Made by a program: the position numbers and the translations under genes. Positions 8,427-17,021 of a DNA stretch of 64,000 nt are shown here, one piece after another. Origin of the DNA: Maledivibacter halophilus (lineage in GTDB: Bacteria > Bacillota > Clostridia > Peptostreptococcales > Caminicellaceae); contig NZ_FUZT01000012.1 of NCBI RefSeq assembly GCF_900167445.1, forward strand, positions 87,193-151,192. Direction: 5' to 3'. Numbering within the stretch: the first letter of the stretch is position 1; each line of letters starts with the position of its first letter. Under the pieces are notes generated by a model that made no database searches, was not told where the DNA came from, and saw only the letters and a list, made by a program, of their open reading frames with translations.

Positions 8427-9062
8427 ATGGAAATAAGAATGACTTCAAAGGATTATATTGAGTATATTGAGCTAGTTACTAAAAAAATTGAAGAAAATAA
8501 AGACTACGTAACTGAGCTTGATTCTATAACTGGTGATGGTGATCATTGGGCAAATATGAACATGGGTTTTCAAAAACTAGTGGAAAGTAAAGAAGAACTT
8601 TCCGCCATGAAATTAAGTGATATGTTTAAGAAAATAGGGATGCTTATTATGTCTACTGTAGGAGGATCTTCAGGCGTATTGTATGGGAGTGCATATATAA
8701 ATGCTTCAAAAATAATTGGAGATAGAGAATATTTAGATATAAAGCTGCTATGTGATGTTTTGGAAGAAGAATTGAATGCTATCATGAAGCGTGGAAATGC
8801 AAAACCAGGATTTAAAACAATGATTGATTCACTTTATCCAGCCGTCAATCGTTTTAAATTAGCTCTTGAAAAGGATTTAGATGAAAGCACTGCTTTGAGA
8901 GAGTTAAAGCAAGGTGCTATTGATGGTATGAATAGCACCAAGGATATGGAAGCTATACGTGGACGTGCCTTTTATCAAGCCAATAAAGGTGTTGGACATC
9001 TTGATCCCGGTGCTGTTACCATGTGCTATCAAATTGAAGTATTAGTTGATTATTTATTATAA
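8427..9062 (+). CDS. dhaL: Dihydroxyacetone kinase subunit DhaL
   Basis: A protein of 211 residues with the nucleotide/metal motif TGDGDHWANM near residue 36, which supplies the aspartates that hold Mg-ADP in DhaL. GGSSGVLYGSA and the C-terminal GVGHLDPGAVT are also family hallmarks. Length and the 4-base spacing from dhaK fit the two-subunit kinase. In the PTS-type system DhaL-ADP is recharged by DhaM. The downstream DhaR-like regulator could sense the state of DhaK and DhaL, as in Escherichia coli. Confidence 0.9.
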   Translation: MEIRMTSKDYIEYIELVTKKIEENKDYVTELDSITGDGDHWANMNMGFQKLVESKEELSAMKLSDMFKKIGMLIMSTVGGSSGVLYGSAYINASKIIGDREYLDIKLLCDVLEEELNAIMKRGNAKPGFKTMIDSLYPAVNRFKLALEKDLDESTALRELKQGAIDGMNSTKDMEAIRGRAFYQANKGVGHLDPGAVTMCYQIEVLVDYLL

Positions 9063-9171
9063 GCAAATGACATTAACATTTAAAATCTATAAGATCTAGA
9101 GTTGCGTATCTTTAGATAAATAATTGTAAAATATCACAAATTTTAATGTCTTTTATCTATAATTAAAATTT

Positions 9172-9203
9172 CAAAAGGAGGTATGTAAATGACCTCCTTT
9201 TAA
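9172..9203 (+). terminator. Hairpin between dhaL and the DhaR-like gene
   Basis: AAAAGGAGGT (9173-9182) pairs perfectly with ACCTCCTTTT (9192-9201) around a 9-base loop. The T-run is only four bases, so it may be a weak terminator or allow read-through. The 5' arm contains a good Shine-Dalgarno sequence followed at once by ATGTAA. Confidence 0.6.
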
Positions 9204-9215
9204 AAAAGGTGATGA

Positions 9216-10937
9216 ATGATGCATCTAGGAGAAATTAAAGAGACTACTTTAAAATTTGCAGAAACAATTTCAAAAATCCTCGATATAGATGTTATGATTA
9301 TAGATGATAACTATAATAGGATTGCAAATACATTTAAATATATAGAGGATCCTACACCTATTACTAGATACTCAATGTTAGGAGAAGTACTGCATACTGG
9401 CAAGGTAGTGGCGGTAAAAGATAAAGCCACTTATAAGCATTGTAAAAATTGTCCTGATATAAGTGAGTGTATTATATCAGGATTAGTGGGCGTACCGATT
9501 TATTTTGAAAAAAATATAATAGGAGCAATAGCACTTTTAGTTCCTCTTAATAAAACCAATCCTGTTTTTGAAAATCTTGAAAATTCAATTGATTTTTTAG
9601 AAGGCATGTCTGATTTGTTGAGTTCTAAGCTTAAAAATATCGATGATTACAATAAACTCAATGTTATAAAAAAAGAACGAGAAACTATTATTGATGTAAT
9701 TGAAGATGGATTAGTGTTTATTAATAATATGGGAAAGATAGTTCATTATAACCATCAGTTTCAAAGTTTTTTTAAATTCGAAAAAGATGTTGAAGGGGAG
9801 AAAATAGAAGAATTGATTGACCATCCCTTAATACATGAAATATTAATGTTTGGCGAAGATATCTTATATAAAATATTTTATTATGAACATATAAATCATA
9901 GCTTTTATGGGTTTGTATCATGTCGAAATATTATGCTAAATGGGAACCATTATGGTGCTTTATTAAGCTTTAAAAGTCTTGGAAAGGCATATAAGGCATT
10001 TAGTGAAATGTCTGATAATAGGACATATGTATCGTTTAGTGATATTCAAGGTGAAGACCCAAAACTCAAAGAGGAAATTAATAAGGCAAAACAGTTGGCG
10101 GTTACTGATGAAAATATTTTAATTTACAGTGCACCAGGATTTAAAAAACATATATTTGCAAGAGCTATACACAATTTTTCCGATAGAGAAAAGAATTATT
10201 TTGTTGAAGTTGATTGTGACAGCATATCATATGATATGCTTGAGTCAGAGATTTTTGGCCATGATAGAGATGAGATTCATATGAATCCTGGAATTGGAAA
10301 GATTAGAATGGCCCATAAGGGCACAATGTTTTTCAATAATATATCAAAAATGCCTCTATATCTACAAAAACGTTTAGTTAAGGTAATGAAGACTAAGGAA
10401 TTAAGACAAAGGACATATAGAGGATTTAATATTGATGTGAGAATGATTTTTGCCACGTGCGAAGCTTTATCTCCTCTAGTAGGGCAAGGGCTATTTGATG
10501 AAGAATTATATTTCCGTATTTCAAAAAATATTATAACTATTCCTTCTTTAATAAATCGAAAAGGTGATATAAAAATTATTATAGATAATGTAATTAAGAA
10601 GCTGAAGGTAAAGTATGAAAAATCTCAGCTTAAATTTGAGCAAAATGTTTTAGATATGTTATATGAATATACTTGGCCGAATAATGTCTATGAAATTGAA
10701 AAGACCATAGATATGATTATAGCCAAAACTAAAAAAAATGTAGTGACAATTGATGATGTGAAGAATTTTAATTTTGCTGGTGACAATGGGAAAGAAGTAA
10801 AAGTAGTTGATAAAATAGAGAAAGATCTGATACAAAAAATGCTTACTGAATATAAAAGTAAAGAACAGGTGGCGAAGGCTATGGGAATAGGTCGTGCTAC
10901 TCTTTATAGAAAAATGAAAAAATATGGGATCACATAA
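9216..10937 (+). CDS. DhaR-like regulator with a degenerate AAA+ domain
   Basis: A protein of 573 residues: an N-terminal GAF-like region with a cysteine cluster CKNCPDISEC (residues 76-85), a PAS-like region (about 150-260), an AAA+ NtrC-type region (about 275-505) and a C-terminal Fis-type helix-turn-helix. The AAA+ motifs are ruined: YSAPGFKKH stands where GESGTGKE belongs (about 304), DEIHMN replaces GAFTGA (about 352) and TMFFNN replaces the Walker B TLFLDE (about 370). It should neither hydrolyse ATP nor activate sigma-54. Position after dhaKL suggests a DhaR role; E. coli DhaR also works at a sigma-70 promoter. ATG 9219 is an alternative start. Confidence 0.75.
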   Translation: MMHLGEIKETTLKFAETISKILDIDVMIIDDNYNRIANTFKYIEDPTPITRYSMLGEVLHTGKVVAVKDKATYKHCKNCPDISECIISGLVGVPIYFEKNIIGAIALLVPLNKTNPVFENLENSIDFLEGMSDLLSSKLKNIDDYNKLNVIKKERETIIDVIEDGLVFINNMGKIVHYNHQFQSFFKFEKDVEGEKIEELIDHPLIHEILMFGEDILYKIFYYEHINHSFYGFVSCRNIMLNGNHYGALLSFKSLGKAYKAFSEMSDNRTYVSFSDIQGEDPKLKEEINKAKQLAVTDENILIYSAPGFKKHIFARAIHNFSDREKNYFVEVDCDSISYDMLESEIFGHDRDEIHMNPGIGKIRMAHKGTMFFNNISKMPLYLQKRLVKVMKTKELRQRTYRGFNIDVRMIFATCEALSPLVGQGLFDEELYFRISKNIITIPSLINRKGDIKIIIDNVIKKLKVKYEKSQLKFEQNVLDMLYEYTWPNNVYEIEKTIDMIIAKTKKNVVTIDDVKNFNFAGDNGKEVKVVDKIEKDLIQKMLTEYKSKEQVAKAMGIGRATLYRKMKKYGIT

Positions 10938-10971
10938 TTTTTTATTGAATAGTTAATGATTATCTACATCG

Positions 10972-11008
10972 AAAGAGGAGTTATAAATTGAATAACTCTT
11001 CTTTTTTC
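10972..11008 (+). terminator. Terminator after the DhaR-like gene
   Basis: AAGAGGAGTTAT (10973-10984) pairs with ATAACTCTTCTT (10992-11003) with one G-T pair, and is followed by TTTTTT. Confidence 0.85.
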
Positions 11009-11101
11009 ATTTTAAAATAAAAAATATTTAAAGTGACCATTACAATTAAGTTGATTTGGTGGTAAAATAGTCAGAGAATATAAAGAATAGTGAGGGTTAT
11101 T

Positions 11102-12610
11102 ATGAAAACAGGATTTGATGCAAAAAAATATTTGGAAGAACAATCAAAATACATACTTGAAAGGGTAAATAATTATGATAAGCTCTATTTAGAGTTTGGA
11201 GGCAAGCTTCTATTTGATTTGCATGCCAAAAGAGTGCTTCCAGGATTTGATGAAAATGCCAAGATTAAGTTACTCCATAAGTTAAAGGAGAAGATTGAGG
11301 TTATTATCTGTGTTTATGCTGGCGATATTGAAAGAAATAAAATTCGTGGTGATTTTGGTATAACCTATGATATGGAAGTTCTAAGAACAATTGATGATCT
11401 TAGGGCCTATGAATTAGATGTTAATAGTGTTGTAATTACAAGATTTGATAATCAACCTGCAGCCAAAGTTTTTATGAATAAATTAGAAAGAAGGGGAATA
11501 AAAGTATATACCCATTGTGCAACAAAGGGATATCCTACAGATGTAGATACTATAGTTAGTGATGAGGGATATGGGAAAAATCCTTATATAAAAACAACAA
11601 AGCCTATTGTAGTTGTAACTGCTCCTGGACCTGGAAGTGGTAAGCTTGCCACTTGCTTGAGTCAGTTATATCATGAACATAAGCTTGGAAAAGAGGCAGG
11701 GTATTCTAAGTTTGAAACTTTCCCTGTTTGGAATGTTCCCCTAAAACATCCTTTGAATATTGCTTATGAGTCGGCAACAGTTGATTTAAAGGATGTTAAT
11801 ATGATTGACTCTTTCCATTTCGATGCTTACAATGAAATAGCAGTAAATTATAATCGTGATATTGAAACATTTCCTGTACTTAAAAGGATTATTGAGAAGA
11901 TAACAGGTGAAGAATCTGTTTATAAGTCACCTACAGACATGGGAGTTAATCGTGTTGGATTTGGTATAATTGATGATGAAGTAGTTAAAGAAGCATCTAA
12001 ACAAGAAATTATTAGAAGATACTTTAAAACTGGCTGCGAATATAAAAAGGGATATGTTGATCTAGAGATATTTAATAGAGCAAGGCTTATTATGGAAGAA
12101 CTTAATCTTAAGGTAGAAGATAGAAAGGTAGTTGTACCAGCTAGAGAGAGAGGAGCTAAACTTAAGGAACAATTAGGGAAAAATGAACAACATCCTGTAG
12201 TAGCCATAGAGCTTCATGATGGAGCAATATTAACTGGTAAAAGCTCAAAAACAATGGATGCGGCGGCAGCAGTAATTTTAAATGCTATTAAGCATTTAGC
12301 TAATATTTCAAAGGAGATTCATTTAATTTCACCAGTGATTCTTGAGCCAATAATAAATCTTAAATCAAAAACTTTAGGTAATAAGATTACTGCTTTATCT
12401 TGTGAAGAAATCTTGATTGCCCTAAGCATTAGTGTAACAACCAATCATATGGCTCAAGTGGCTATGGAGAAATTATCTATGCTTAAAGGATGTCAAGCTC
12501 ATTCTACTACAATTTTAAGCAATAGCGATGAGCAGACATATAGAAAACTTGGTATAGATGTTACTTGTGATCCTGAATATTCTTCAGAGCGCTTATATTA
12601 TAATAACTGA
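11102..12610 (+). CDS. DUF1846 family protein
   Basis: A soluble protein of 502 residues that matches the DUF1846 family (PF08903) in length and in motifs such as YLEFGGKL near the N-terminus, VVVTAPGPGSGKLATCLSQ in the middle (a P-loop-like glycine-rich segment) and MLKGCQAHSTTILS near the C-terminus. Structures of the family are known but its biochemical role is not settled. ATG 11102 is preferred to the in-frame GTG at 11090 because GTGAGGG then serves as ribosome binding site. It appears to be a single-gene unit. Confidence 0.85.
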   Translation: MKTGFDAKKYLEEQSKYILERVNNYDKLYLEFGGKLLFDLHAKRVLPGFDENAKIKLLHKLKEKIEVIICVYAGDIERNKIRGDFGITYDMEVLRTIDDLRAYELDVNSVVITRFDNQPAAKVFMNKLERRGIKVYTHCATKGYPTDVDTIVSDEGYGKNPYIKTTKPIVVVTAPGPGSGKLATCLSQLYHEHKLGKEAGYSKFETFPVWNVPLKHPLNIAYESATVDLKDVNMIDSFHFDAYNEIAVNYNRDIETFPVLKRIIEKITGEESVYKSPTDMGVNRVGFGIIDDEVVKEASKQEIIRRYFKTGCEYKKGYVDLEIFNRARLIMEELNLKVEDRKVVVPARERGAKLKEQLGKNEQHPVVAIELHDGAILTGKSSKTMDAAAAVILNAIKHLANISKEIHLISPVILEPIINLKSKTLGNKITALSCEEILIALSISVTTNHMAQVAMEKLSMLKGCQAHSTTILSNSDEQTYRKLGIDVTCDPEYSSERLYYNN

Positions 12611-12794
12611 TATAATTGTATAATTTAAATATTAGGGTAAAATAAGTCTATATCAAAACTTGTCAGCTATATAACTGAATTAGGAAGGTATAGGCTTTTT
12701 ATATGGTAAAGATGTGGCAGTTGTTTAATAAGAAATTTATATTATTTGTATGAGGTGAATTACATTTATTATTTTTAAAAGGAGGCCCTATATA

Positions 12795-13238
12795 TTGAAT
12801 TGGAAAATAAAGAAGTTTCAAGAATTAAATAAGGATGAAATATATGAAATTCTTAAAACTAGAAATGAAGTATTTGTTATAGAGCAACGATGCTTTTATC
12901 AAGAATGTGATGATAAAGATAAAAATGCATATCATCTATTTGCAGAGGAAAATGGTAAAATAATTGCCTATTTGAGAATCCTGGAAAAAGGTGCTTCCTA
13001 TGATGAAATATCAATAGGAAGAGTCTTGGTGTCTAGGGATTATCGTCAAAAGGGTTTAGCAAAACAGATGATGTTAAAAGCCATTGAATTTATAGAAAAT
13101 GAATTAAAAGAACAATCTATAAGAATCTCAGCACAAGAATATTTAATGGATTTTTATAAAAGCTTAGGATTTGAAAAAGTTTCTGATCTATATCTAGAAG
13201 ATGGTATTCCACATTTGGAAATGTTTTATACCAAGTAA
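12795..13238 (+). CDS. elaA: ElaA-type GNAT acetyltransferase
   Basis: A protein of 147 residues. KTRNEVFVIEQRCFYQECDD is the ElaA-family signature, and the acetyl-CoA loop is seen as IGRVLVSRDYRQKGLAKQMM. The acceptor substrate is unknown for the family. The start is TTG 12795, 7-8 bases after AAGGAGG. No operon partners are seen; the next gene runs in the opposite direction. Confidence 0.82.
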   Translation: MNWKIKKFQELNKDEIYEILKTRNEVFVIEQRCFYQECDDKDKNAYHLFAEENGKIIAYLRILEKGASYDEISIGRVLVSRDYRQKGLAKQMMLKAIEFIENELKEQSIRISAQEYLMDFYKSLGFEKVSDLYLEDGIPHLEMFYTK

Positions 13239-13379
13239 TTGTTCTCTTGTCTAATATTTCATACATCTCTATTTGAGGTAAGAAAAATTGTTACTGAATG
13301 CTGGGGTCATCAATATAGAAAAATTAAGAAATAAGAAATATAATAATAGTTGTTATAAAAAATTCTTACTTAGATACAA

Positions 13380-13414
13380 TAAGAAGACCAGCTTTAAATA
13401 AGGTGGCCTTCTTA
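13380..13414 (-). terminator. Terminator of the VCBS-type gene
   Basis: On the minus strand AAGAAGGCCACC pairs with GCTGGTCTTCTT around a loop of about nine bases. The T-run is weak. It overlaps the stop of the minus-strand gene and also lies after elaA, so it may serve both strands. Confidence 0.6.
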
Positions 13415-14146
13415 TCCGAGTATTCCTACAGTTTGAAAGAAAGGAACAAAGTTTTTACCATCCCATTCTAATGATGTCTGAACATATCCCAATCCATCTG
13501 CGTTATATCTACCAGCTATTCTTCTTAATGTGTATAAGTCATAAACCCCGTCCCTTTGAAAATCTATGGGATATAATCCTCCAAGGGGATTTACCCATCC
13601 TTCAATAGGTTCTTTAAGTTTTCCATTTTCATCATATATTTCTGATAGATATTCTTCTCCCTTATATTCAATGTCTATTATATATTTTTCTTCTCCATCT
13701 GTACTGGCTACTTCAACCTTATAACAATTTTTATATACAACATTGTACTGGTACTTTTCATTAAATATTTCGAAGTCAAAGATTTTTTGGGGGATATTAT
13801 CTACAAAGGAATAAATATAATAAAAAGCATATCCACCGCTTCCTCCTGAATCAATGCTAATTAGAATATCATTTACTTTATCTCCAGTAAAATCCCCTAA
13901 AAAGATTGTAGGATTATATCCAGTATTTTCTTTTAGGGCAATTCTAGTAAAAGTATTTGTTCTACCATCCTGAATTATTAAAGTTATATTATCAACGAAG
14001 GGACTTTCTATTCCATATGGTTTTTCCCCAACTAAATATATATTGTCCTCAATCCTATCGCCATTTACATCTCCACGTTTAAAGTCAATTATATATATAT
14101 TGTTATTTTGTAGCTGATTTCGAAAATAAGGTTGATAATAATACAT
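13412..14146 (-). CDS. VCBS/FG-GAP-repeat-like protein
   Basis: A protein of 244 residues without a clear signal peptide. Two calcium-loop-like motifs are visible, GDVNGDRIEDNIYL near residue 25 and GDFTGDKVNDILIS near residue 84; they resemble FG-GAP/VCBS beta-propeller blades. The N-terminus is rich in Tyr, Gln and Asn, as in some spore coat proteins. Similar stand-alone proteins occur in spore formers, where a spore surface role is suspected. That role is an inference; the sequence itself shows only the repeat type. Confidence 0.6.
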   Translation of the reverse strand: MYYYQPYFRNQLQNNNIYIIDFKRGDVNGDRIEDNIYLVGEKPYGIESPFVDNITLIIQDGRTNTFTRIALKENTGYNPTIFLGDFTGDKVNDILISIDSGGSGGYAFYYIYSFVDNIPQKIFDFEIFNEKYQYNVVYKNCYKVEVASTDGEEKYIIDIEYKGEEYLSEIYDENGKLKEPIEGWVNPLGGLYPIDFQRDGVYDLYTLRRIAGRYNADGLGYVQTSLEWDGKNFVPFFQTVGILG

Positions 14147-14499
14147 ATTTTCATCTCCCTTTAAAATTTATGTATTAGTATAATATGAATTAAAGTCTTG
14201 CAATGTGATAGGGGTAATCTATTATCCTTAGAGATTAATTATTGCTAATAATAACAATATTTCTCCATGTATACCTCTATAAATTAAATAAATATTATTA
14301 TTACAGGAATGCTTTTACTTTGAAAAAATTCTATATTTTATTTATCTTATAAGAATAATTCTTCAGTTTAGATTATATTTAATATTTTTTAACTATATTT
14401 AATTCATTAATTAATTCTAAAGATGTATAATTTTATTAGGCAATTATTTGCACATGAGTATATTTAATGAACATAAAAAACTAAGGGAGTGGAACTCTG
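14147..14499. other. AT-rich intergenic region, nothing clear
   Basis: These 353 bases lie between two divergently transcribed genes and must hold both promoters. I see no convincing -35/-10 pair, hairpin with T-run, or open frame with a ribosome binding site beyond the two flanking ones. Confidence 0.5.
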
Positions 14500-15246
14500 A
14501 TGGAAAAGATAGCTATAATTTCAGATATTCATGGAAATTTACCAGCGATAGAAGCTGTTTTAAAGGATATAAGGATGCGCTCAGCAAATAAAATTGTTTG
14601 TTTAGGGGATATAGTTGGAAAGGGACCAAATTCAGCAGAAGCTATAGATATTTGTAAAAGAGAATGTGATATTATTGTATTAGGAAATTGGGATAAATAT
14701 CTAGCATATAATAATAATCATGGTATTATTGAATGGCATAGGAAACAAATTGGTAAAGAAAGACTTGAATATTTTAAAAGCTTACCAGAAGCTGTAGGAT
14801 TTTACTTAAGTGGAAGGTATGTTAGGCTTTTTCATGCACATCCTCATGATGTGTTTAAAAGAGTTTGGCAAAGCAGTTCTATAGAAGAGAGAAAGGAAAT
14901 GTTTGAAGTTCCTAAAATAAACAGTAAAGATTCTCATAAATGCAAATCAGATATAGTAGGGTATGGAGATATTCATGGTTCATTTATTGAAACTTTAAGT
15001 GGTGGGAAAATATTATTTAATGTAGGCAGTGTAGGAAATCCATGTGACCATATTACCTTGGCTTCATATGTAATACTTGAAGGTGATTTTGACAGTAAAA
15101 AAATATCAAGCTTTTCTATTCAATTTCAAAGAGTCGAATATGATATTAAATTAGCTATTGACCAGGCTAAAAAAAGTAGTTTACCAATGTCAGAAATATA
15201 TATAAAGGAATTATCCACAGCGGTTTATGGGGGGAAGAGAAGGTAG
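14500..15246 (+). CDS. Calcineurin-like metallophosphoesterase
   Basis: A soluble protein of 248 residues with the metal-binding motifs of the family in order: SDIHGN (residue 8), GDIVGKG (about 37), GNWD (about 63), a later HAHPHD and GDIHGS. It belongs to the YfcE/DR1281-type single-domain phosphodiesterases of broad specificity. The substrate cannot be told from the sequence. GGGAGTG precedes the ATG. It stands alone on the plus strand. Confidence 0.8.
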   Translation: MEKIAIISDIHGNLPAIEAVLKDIRMRSANKIVCLGDIVGKGPNSAEAIDICKRECDIIVLGNWDKYLAYNNNHGIIEWHRKQIGKERLEYFKSLPEAVGFYLSGRYVRLFHAHPHDVFKRVWQSSSIEERKEMFEVPKINSKDSHKCKSDIVGYGDIHGSFIETLSGGKILFNVGSVGNPCDHITLASYVILEGDFDSKKISSFSIQFQRVEYDIKLAIDQAKKSSLPMSEIYIKELSTAVYGGKRR

Positions 15247-15362
15247 AGAAGTATTATAAGGATTATTTTAAAAATATAAATATGAAAAAACATTTATAAC
15301 TGAATAAATATTTTTTATATTTAAAATTAATTTTAGATATTATTCAAATGTAATATGACTAT

Positions 15363-15395
15363 ATCACCTCCACATATAAATATATAGGGGGTGAT
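15363..15395 (+). promoter_or_regulatory. Hairpin that hides the ribosome binding site of the L,D-transpeptidase gene
   Basis: ATCACCTCC (15363-15371) pairs with GGGGGTGAT (15387-15395) over nine bases with one G-T pair and an AT-only 15-base loop. The 3' arm is the ribosome binding site of the TTG-start gene at 15401, so the mRNA can close its own start. This could be a temperature or protein-controlled switch. Confidence 0.55.
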
Positions 15396-15400
15396 TTATA

Positions 15401-16168
15401 TTGAAAAGGTCATTTATATGGATTCTTATATGCATAGTGTGTATAGTTATTTTAATAGGAGTTGGAAGAATAATATTTAAAGATATAGAATTATCTCAAT
15501 ATTTAACAAATGTCTTTAGAAACAAAGGAATTAGAGAATATAGCCTCTGGGAAGAGAAAAAAATGAAGGAAAATCCTGACTATAAAAATTTAGCTATATT
15601 TATAGATATAAATTCCAAAGCTTTAGAACTTATAAACTTAGATGATAATAAGACAATAAAAAAGTATACAATAGCAAGTGGAAAAACAAGCACCCCATCT
15701 CCAATAGGAAGCTGGAAAATTATAAACAAGGGAAGCTGGGGACGAAGTTTTGGAACTAGATGGATGGGACTTAATGTACCCTGGGGGAAATATGGTATAC
15801 ATGGTACCAACAAACCAAACTCCATAGGATGGGCTTCTTCCCATGGATGTATACGAATGAGAAATAAAGATGTGGAAGAATTATATAAAATAGTAAAAAC
15901 AGGAACACCAGTAACAATATGGGGTGGAACCTTTGGCCCCTTTGGAAATGGATTTAGAATATTAAAACCTGGATATAGAGGTTCTGATGTTTATGAAGTT
16001 CAAAAAAGAATGAAGCGGATAGGATATTATCCATTATATGTTGATGGAATATACGGAGATGGTATGAAAGCATATGTAATTAAGTTTAGAAAGGATAAAG
16101 GACTGAGTATGACTCATGATGTTGATTATAAGTTTTATGAAGCTCTTGGAATTAAATTATTTGAATAG
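15401..16168 (+). CDS. L,D-transpeptidase (YkuD) with C-terminal peptidoglycan-binding domain
   Basis: A protein of 255 residues: one N-terminal membrane anchor (about 5-25), a YkuD catalytic domain with HGTNKPNSIGWASSHGCIRM (catalytic His and Cys in the SHGCIRM box, about residue 149), and a C-terminal PG_binding_1 repeat (about 190-250, GYRGSDVYEVQKRM and DGIYGDG). Such enzymes make 3-3 peptide cross-links at the cell wall or in spore peptidoglycan. The start is TTG 15401 after GGGGGTG, which is held in a hairpin. Loose neighbours are other envelope genes, including a GH18 hydrolase. Confidence 0.9.
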   Translation: MKRSFIWILICIVCIVILIGVGRIIFKDIELSQYLTNVFRNKGIREYSLWEEKKMKENPDYKNLAIFIDINSKALELINLDDNKTIKKYTIASGKTSTPSPIGSWKIINKGSWGRSFGTRWMGLNVPWGKYGIHGTNKPNSIGWASSHGCIRMRNKDVEELYKIVKTGTPVTIWGGTFGPFGNGFRILKPGYRGSDVYEVQKRMKRIGYYPLYVDGIYGDGMKAYVIKFRKDKGLSMTHDVDYKFYEALGIKLFE

Positions 16169-16283
16169 GTATATAAAATCATAATGGGATTTAATTAATC
16201 CAATAGATTAATATCAAACACTTTATATCTATGATAAAATATATTTAATAAACCTGCTGAGAAAGAAAAAGAGGGCTGATACA

Positions 16284-16430
16284 ATGGAAGATAAAACCTT
16301 TGAATTGTTAACGAAAATGTATAATGAAATGTAAATTAACTTTAAAGAAATAAGAAGTAAAATGAAAACAGTTCATAATTACAAAGCCCTTTATGATGAG
16401 TTACAAGTAGAACGTAAAAAGAATAAATGA
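16284..16430 (+). pseudogene. Small coiled-coil protein gene broken by a stop codon
   Basis: ATG 16284 opens MEDKTFELLTKMYNEM, then TAA, then in the same frame FKEIRSKMKT and KALYDELQVERKKNK to a TGA at 16428. The two parts match the general pattern of short clostridial proteins that begin MEDKxFExxTKMYxEM. A CAA-to-TAA change would explain the break. Around it, 16169-16283 and 16431-16527 show no gene. Confidence 0.5.
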
Positions 16431-16527
16431 ACTAAGGACCGATATTAAGAATTCAAAGGTAAAGATTAAAGACCAAGGGTATAAAGCTTAATGATGTCCA
16501 AAGTATTAAATAGACCTAAATTATTAG

Positions 16528-16572
16528 ACCTTGTAAATTAGTCAAAACGCTATCTACAAGGTTCTTTTAAAT
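16528..16572 (+). terminator. Probable weak terminator
   Basis: ACCTTGTA (16528-16535) pairs with TACAAGGT (16555-16562) around a 19-base loop and is followed by a broken T-rich tract. It lies after the pseudogene at 16284. Confidence 0.45.
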
Positions 16573-16655
16573 TTTTATGATGTACAAATTAAGTTTTAAG
16601 ATTGTTTTACTATAGAAGTAAGAAAGTATAGAATTTATTTATAGGAAGTGATTTA

Positions 16656-16973
16656 ATGAAAAAGAATAAAAGACTTATAAATAGACCCTTTATACTGGGA
16701 AGTCTAATATTAATAATAGTCGTAATAATATCTTTAATATTGAATGATTGGAATATAATTATAACAATATCTGGGTCATTGGGAAGTATATGTTTTATAA
16801 TAGCAGCAGCGTTACTAGGAGTATTTGTAAGTGCTAATCAACAAAGGGCGAATTTTAACATGACTGAAAATAAAGATAGAATAAAGAAAAATGAAATAGC
16901 CACATATTTATTTCTTTTAGGAACACCTAATATTATTGGAGCGGTGATAGTAATTATTAATAGCAAAAGATAA
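16656..16973 (+). CDS. Small membrane protein, DUF5316-like
   Basis: A protein of 105 residues with three hydrophobic segments (about 12-28, 35-58 and 83-101). A polar loop with a basic patch (DRIKKNEI) lies before the last segment. Length and pattern resemble the DUF5316 family of Firmicutes, which has no known function. AGGAAGTG precedes the ATG. It is 48 bases upstream of the GH18 gene, so the two may be cotranscribed. Confidence 0.55.
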   Translation: MKKNKRLINRPFILGSLILIIVVIISLILNDWNIIITISGSLGSICFIIAAALLGVFVSANQQRANFNMTENKDRIKKNEIATYLFLLGTPNIIGAVIVIINSKR

Positions 16974-17021
16974 ATAGATAGTTTAGATTAATAATGACTA
17001 ATGTAAGAAGGGGGATATTTT

